Below are positions 60,074 through 64,000 of a stretch of 64,000 bases of DNA, piece by piece. Position 1 is the stretch's first letter. Each line of letters starts with the position of its first letter. Location: positions 51,406 through 115,405 of the forward strand of contig NZ_LHVH01000006.1 in assembly GCF_001269885.1 (NCBI RefSeq), given 5' to 3'. The notes beneath the pieces were generated by a model, which worked only from the letters and a program-made list of their open reading frames with translations, searched no databases and had not been told where the DNA came from. The position numbers and the translations under genes were made by a program. Origin of the DNA: Pseudomonas kilonensis. GTDB lineage: Bacteria; Pseudomonadota; Gammaproteobacteria; Pseudomonadales; Pseudomonadaceae.

Positions 60074-60973
60074 ATGGAATTGCGTCACCTGCGTTACTTC
60101 ATCGCCGTTGCCGAAGAACTGCATTTCGGCCGTGCCGCGCTGGCCCTGGGCATCTCCCAGCCGCCCTTGAGCCAGCAGATCCAGGCGCTGGAGCAGGAGA
60201 TTGGCGCGCGGCTGTTCGAGCGCACCAATCGTCGGGTCGAATTGAGCGAGGCCGGACGGTTGTTCCTTGAAGAAGCGCGACGGGTATTGGTCCAGGTCGA
60301 CAAAGCCGCCGACGTCGCCCGCCGCGCCCAACTGGGGGAATTGGGCGAACTGAAGATCGGCTTCACCTCCTCGGCGCCGTTCAATTCCACCATCCCCCAG
60401 GCGATTTTTTCATTTCGGCAACGCTTCCCGGCGGTGCACCTGAACCTGCGGGAAATGAGCAGTACCCAAGTGGCCGACGCACTGGTGGACGAAGAGATCG
60501 AGGTGGGCATCATGCGACCGTTGCCGTTGCCTGACTCCCTGGCGGAAATCGAGCTCAGCCGCGAACCGCTGGTAGCCGTGCTCAGTGCCAAGCACCCCCT
60601 GGCCCAAGGCAATGAAGACGGCCTGTTCCTCTCGGCCTTGGCCCAGGAGCCGTTCGTGTTCTTCCCCCGCAGCTACGGCAGCGGCCTCTACGCCCAACTC
60701 CTGAACCTGGCTCGCGACGCCGGCTTCAGCCCGCACTTCGCCCAGGAAGCCGGCGAAGCCATGACCATCATCGGCTTGGTGGCGGCGGGGCTGGGTGTTT
60801 CGGTATTACCGGCGTCTTACCAGCGCATGCGTATCGATGGGGTGGTCTATCGACCGCTGCTCGATCCAGCGGCGGTGTCGGCGGTGTGGCTGGTACAGCG
60901 CAAGGACCAGCGTTCGCCGATGGCGAAGGCGTTTGTGGCGTTGTTGACCGATGGTGATCAAGGCGTTGCCTGA
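60074..60973 (+). CDS. LysR-family transcriptional regulator
   Basis: A 299-residue regulator: N-terminal winged helix-turn-helix (MELRHLRYFIAVAEELHFGR through SQQIQALEQEIGARLFERT) and a C-terminal periplasmic-binding-like effector domain (about 90-290). The ATG at 60074 is the family start. It is divergent from the MFS transporter and probably controls it. The inducer is not recognisable from sequence. Confidence 0.92.
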   Translation: MELRHLRYFIAVAEELHFGRAALALGISQPPLSQQIQALEQEIGARLFERTNRRVELSEAGRLFLEEARRVLVQVDKAADVARRAQLGELGELKIGFTSSAPFNSTIPQAIFSFRQRFPAVHLNLREMSSTQVADALVDEEIEVGIMRPLPLPDSLAEIELSREPLVAVLSAKHPLAQGNEDGLFLSALAQEPFVFFPRSYGSGLYAQLLNLARDAGFSPHFAQEAGEAMTIIGLVAAGLGVSVLPASYQRMRIDGVVYRPLLDPAAVSAVWLVQRKDQRSPMAKAFVALLTDGDQGVA

Positions 60974-61079
60974 GCTTCCCAGGACCACCGAAGAAGGAGG
61001 GCAACATGAAAAGCGACCAGCCGACTCGATTAAGAAGGGCGCCCAAAGGGGTAAGGTCAGTCAGTTAAGCAGCAAACCT

Positions 61080-61168
61080 GTGGGAGCAAAGCTTGCTCGC
61101 GAGGCGGCGGCACATCCAGCGCTGATGCAAGCTGCTCCACCGCTATCGCGAGCAAGCTTTGCTCCCAC
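61080..61168. repeat. REP pair (BIME)
   Basis: Facing REP arms GTGGGAGCAAAGCTTGCTCGCGA and complement with a GC-rich interior, between the convergent LysR and hydrolase genes. Confidence 0.88.
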
Positions 61169-61260
61169 AGGACTTATGCCGTTTGCGCCTAACTGATAGG
61201 CATTAGCCCAAAGGAGGCGTCCTTCTTCGTTCATACCCCACCATCAGATCTGATGATGGC

Positions 61261-62247
61261 CTATTGCCCGACATTTTTTATCGTCAGAAATGCCAGGATT
61301 GCATCGCGGGTAGCCTGAGTTTGTTCCTCAAGCACCCAATGGCCGGTATTGATCAATATCAATGAATGCGGTTGCGTTGCGATGTGCAGAGCCTGTTCGG
61401 CCAGGTTTTTTCCTCTCGAATGGTCCCCGCCGATGGTGAGCAGCGGAATAGTCAGTTTATTCTTGGCAAACTCCAGGTTGTCATTCGCGTCATTTTCTAC
61501 CCAGGCTGCATAAAGCTTGAATGCCGCTTCCATGCGATCGGGTCGAGAGTAGTCTTCTATCAATGCCTGTCGCACCATATCTGGCACTTTGTCGTTTCCC
61601 TCGAATACAAAGTCATCAAAAAACATATCCAGGTAGGTTTTTTCATGCCCTTTGATCATGCCAATGGCCGTTTTGCCAAAGAAGCGAAAATGCCATTTGC
61701 TGGTAGTGCCCACAGCAGGGTTTCCGTTATAAGCGGTTTCCCACCCGGGGATGCCTGGAATGAATCCATCCATCAATACGATGTGTTTGGTTTCATCCGG
61801 ATAAAGTGCCGCGTAGGCGTAGGCAATGATCAAGCCGATGTCATGGCCAATGATATCGACCTGCTTGATGTTCAAGAGGGTGACCAGTTCGTGCAGATCA
61901 TGGGCCATGCTTTTTTTGTCGTAGCCACCGACTGCAATATCCGTTTCGCCAGCGCCGCGGTAATCAGGAACGATGGGTGTATAGCCGGCACGCACCAATG
62001 CGCCCATCAACGGCTCCCAGCTACGCCAACTGCCCGGAAACCCATGCACCAGCAAAATTGGGCGTTCACCATCACCGCCCATGAGGTAGTGAAGGCGAAT
62101 ACCGTTCACACATGCATAGGCATGGGTAAATGTCGCGCCGTCGACAACGACGCTGTCTTGTTCCGTAGAAGGTGATGTGGCGGGGTGTTTGCGAGATATG
62201 GCTGTGCGGCCCGACCAGGCTATTGTGCTCATCAATTTTTTATCCAT
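61261..62247 (-). CDS. Alpha/beta hydrolase, epoxide hydrolase/dehalogenase-like
   Basis: A 328-residue alpha/beta hydrolase with the oxyanion motif HGFPGSW (69-75), a nucleophile Asp136 in GHDIG rather than Ser, and a catalytic His303 in NTGHWVLEE. An Asp nucleophile indicates the epoxide hydrolase or haloacid dehalogenase branch; the substrate is unknown. The first 30 residues are poorly conserved and a second ATG at 62232 has a better ribosome-binding site (GGA). Its AT content is visibly higher than its neighbours, which may mark acquisition by transfer. Confidence 0.85.
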   Translation of the reverse strand: MDKKLMSTIAWSGRTAISRKHPATSPSTEQDSVVVDGATFTHAYACVNGIRLHYLMGGDGERPILLVHGFPGSWRSWEPLMGALVRAGYTPIVPDYRGAGETDIAVGGYDKKSMAHDLHELVTLLNIKQVDIIGHDIGLIIAYAYAALYPDETKHIVLMDGFIPGIPGWETAYNGNPAVGTTSKWHFRFFGKTAIGMIKGHEKTYLDMFFDDFVFEGNDKVPDMVRQALIEDYSRPDRMEAAFKLYAAWVENDANDNLEFAKNKLTIPLLTIGGDHSRGKNLAEQALHIATQPHSLILINTGHWVLEEQTQATRDAILAFLTIKNVGQ

Positions 62248-62640
62248 GTTTGGACCAGATTAATTATCTTGAGATGCGAGTTGCAGCTCATGAGGTCGAA
62301 CAGTTTTATCGAGCGTCGACCTGGATAACGGCTAAAGCCTGAAGCTATTGCGAAGCCCATCGAACTGTCAGAGTTGACAGTTCCGACAGGCGGCAAAGAG
62401 CGCTGCTTCGATCGTCATCAGCAGGACAGGGGGGACGAAAAGTTGTGTCAAATACCCTTCGACTGTAGGAAAACGCGCATTTCTAGTTACGACACTTCCG
62501 ATTCGTTGCACAGACCACTTCGCAGGGGTTGCGACTCGCCTGCGCTGCAACGTCTTATTCATCATTCCGAAGCCGCCGGCTTAGCGCTCCTTCCCAGTGC
62601 AAGGGATGCAGCCTGAAGCCCATGAATGAGGTCCCTGGAA
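62248..62640. other. Gene-free gap with a 9-base inverted repeat
   Basis: No convincing gene in this 393-base divergent region. A perfect inverted repeat GAACTGTCA-GAGT-TGACAGTTC lies at 62362-62383, about 115 bases ahead of the hydrolase. Short frames on both strands lack family resemblance and good start sites. Confidence 0.5.
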
Positions 62641-63177
62641 ATGCACTCATCTTTGGATGCCCCCTACACCAACGAAATCTCCCATGAAGCTCTTCGTCAT
62701 TTGGATGACTTGTACTTGGAGCCCCGGCAACTGGAGGGTTACGGCGAAGAAGTCGCGGCGTTCATGAGTCGACAAAAAGCCTTCGTCGAAGCTCATCCGC
62801 CAATTGCCATCTACCGAGTGGCCACCGAGGGCAGCCAGACGCGAAACGGCGGAACGATCCAGCAAGTAGTGTCATCGTCGTTGACGTTCACCTTGGACAA
62901 TGGCTGGAAGGTACGCGCCGCGCAAAAAGGCGATGAGGTGGTGTATGCCGATGGCAGCACGGCACGGATCATCACTGGTGCTGGGAAAAACAATAGCAAC
63001 ATTGCATTGGTGGGCAGTCGCCTGAGCAATGGCGATGAGATCATTAATACGCTTCAGAGGCGTTTCATGATTATCGTGCGGGAGGGTGTGCCGATGGCGG
63101 AGGATTTTTTGCCTGGGCTTAGGTTGGCGGAGGTTCATCGCCTGCACTCGAATGCGGTGAAGGAGAACATCCAATGA
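62641..63177 (+). CDS. PAAR-like domain protein
   Basis: A 178-residue protein starting MHSSLDAPYTNEISHEALRH. The N-terminal 60 residues form an unrecognised helical region; the rest has PAAR-like features, TRNGGTIQQVVSSSL, AAQKGDEVVYADGSTARIIT and ALVGSRLSNGDEIINT. PAAR proteins cap the VgrG spike of type VI secretion. ATG 62641 was chosen over one five codons upstream because GAGG lies nearer. It overlaps the next PAAR gene by four bases. The assignment is less sure than for its neighbour. Confidence 0.65.
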   Translation: MHSSLDAPYTNEISHEALRHLDDLYLEPRQLEGYGEEVAAFMSRQKAFVEAHPPIAIYRVATEGSQTRNGGTIQQVVSSSLTFTLDNGWKVRAAQKGDEVVYADGSTARIITGAGKNNSNIALVGSRLSNGDEIINTLQRRFMIIVREGVPMAEDFLPGLRLAEVHRLHSNAVKENIQ

Positions 63178-63494
63178 ACGAGGGTTACTTCATTGGTCAG
63201 GGTGACAAGACCACGTGCGGTGGGAAAGTGCTGGATGGCGACGGCAAGGTGAACATGTTTGGCCTGCAGCATGCCCGCGAAGGTGACCGCGTCTCTTGTG
63301 GAAAGGACGGGAACACCTATCAGATCAGGGGCGGTATCGGGCACATGGTCAGCCATGGCAGGCATATGGCCGGCACCCTGGATAGCCACAGTACCTGCCC
63401 CTGCAAAGCGCGACTGATCCCCTCGGTATTCTGGGTCACCTACAAAAATGCAGACCCCGCACCGCAAGCCAGCCGAGCCGCTCAACTGGCTTAA
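63174..63494 (+). CDS. PAAR domain-containing protein
   Basis: A 106-residue protein MNEGYFIGQGDKTTCGGKVL, with the PAAR-repeat pattern: GDKTTCGGKV, REGDRVSCGKDGNTYQIRGG and a C-terminal SHSTCPCKARLIPS. PAAR proteins form the sharp metal-bound tip of the type VI secretion spike and may carry or recruit effectors. There is no toxin extension here, and no immunity gene is seen before the window ends. ATG overlaps the upstream stop by four bases. Confidence 0.82.
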   Translation: MNEGYFIGQGDKTTCGGKVLDGDGKVNMFGLQHAREGDRVSCGKDGNTYQIRGGIGHMVSHGRHMAGTLDSHSTCPCKARLIPSVFWVTYKNADPAPQASRAAQLA

Positions 63495-63501
63495 TGACCC
63501 T

Positions 63502-64000
63502 GTGGGAGCGAGCTTGCTCGCGATGACGGTGGCACAGCCGACATCACCGGCGCTGACCCACCGCTATCGCGAGCAAGCTCGCTCCCACATTGGATCTTTG
63601 GTGTTCGCAATATCTGGGTACACCACCCAACCCTGTGGGAGCCGAGCTTGCTCGCGATGACGGCGGCACAGTCAACATCAGCGGCACTGACCCACCGCTA
63701 TCGCGAGCAAGCCCGCTCCCACAGTGGATCTGGGGTGTCCGGAATATCTGGGTACACCACCCAACCCTGTGGGAGCCGAGCTTGCTCGCGATGACGGTGG
63801 CACAGTCAACATCAGCGGCACTGACCCACCGCTATCGCGAGCAGGCTCGCTCCCACAGTGGATCTTTGGTGTTCGCAATATCTGGGTACACCACCCAACC
63901 CTGTGGGAGCCGAGCTTGCTCGCGATGACGGCGGCACAGCCAACTTCACCGGCGCTGACCCACCGCTATCGCGAGCAAGCTCGCTCCCACAGTGGATCTT
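63502..64000. repeat. Tandem REP/BIME array running off the window
   Basis: Four units begin at about 63502, 63635, 63769 and 63903 (period 133-134 bases). Each has facing REP arms (GTGGGAGC-CGAGCTTGCTCGCGAT and complement) around GGCACAGTCAACATCAGCGG, with a linker TTTGGTGTTCGCAATATCTG. The array is cut by the window edge, so the copy number is a minimum. Frames read inside it are artefacts. Confidence 0.93.

Noticed and set aside
62368..62565. 65-residue minus-strand frame
   Set aside because: No recognisable family, weak start and it begins within a gene-free gap; not supported.
63448..63928. Frames after the PAAR gene
   Set aside because: They lie in the terminal REP array.

Overview
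This window is a chromosomal segment of a Pseudomonas, most likely of the P. fluorescens group. The evidence is the high-GC coding style, the many GTGGGAGC-type palindromic REP elements between genes, and a gene order that, as I recall it, follows the P. aeruginosa stretch from hemE to the McpK-type chemoreceptor. No database search was run; identifications rest on recognised protein families and motifs.

Region 1 (1-10 kb, minus strand): two tandem HBM/McpK-like chemoreceptors (the first cut by the window edge), then in transcriptional order ubiE-ubiJ-ubiB (ubiquinone), hisI-hisE (histidine), tatA-tatB-tatC (twin-arginine export) and rsmE (16S rRNA methylation). Region 2 (10.2-17.9 kb): the complete medium-chain-length PHA locus. 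phaI and phaF (phasins) run on the plus strand towards phaC1-phaZ-phaC2-phaD on the minus strand; a small PHA-system protein lies beside phaI. Similar dyads that could be PhaD operators precede both phaI and phaC1, and a -24/-12 sequence lies upstream of phaC1. Region 3 (17.9-31 kb): a DUF971 protein, hslV-hslU behind a good heat-shock-type promoter, argS plus a SPOR protein, priA, rpmE, a malic enzyme, a four-copy REP/BIME array and PBP1A. Region 4 (30.9-46.7 kb, plus strand): pilMNOPQ (type IV pilus), aroK-aroB, a DamX-like AAA/SPOR protein, gltB-gltD and hemE.

Region 5 (47-58.5 kb, plus strand) is the most distinctive accessory block: a secreted GbpA-like AA10 lytic polysaccharide monooxygenase (LPMO), a membrane cytochrome b561 and a compact eleven-gene type II secretion system, gspC to gspM. 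The layout suggests a self-contained chitin-attack module: the LPMO as a cargo candidate, the Gsp machine as its exporter, and the b561 as a possible electron source. This linkage is inferred from position. The AT-rich leader before the LPMO has its own inverted repeats.

Region 6 (58.5-64 kb): a divergent MFS transporter/LysR pair, an alpha/beta hydrolase, two PAAR-type genes (type VI secretion tip proteins) and a second REP/BIME array running off the window. No rRNA, tRNA, CRISPR, prophage or insertion-sequence transposase was seen.
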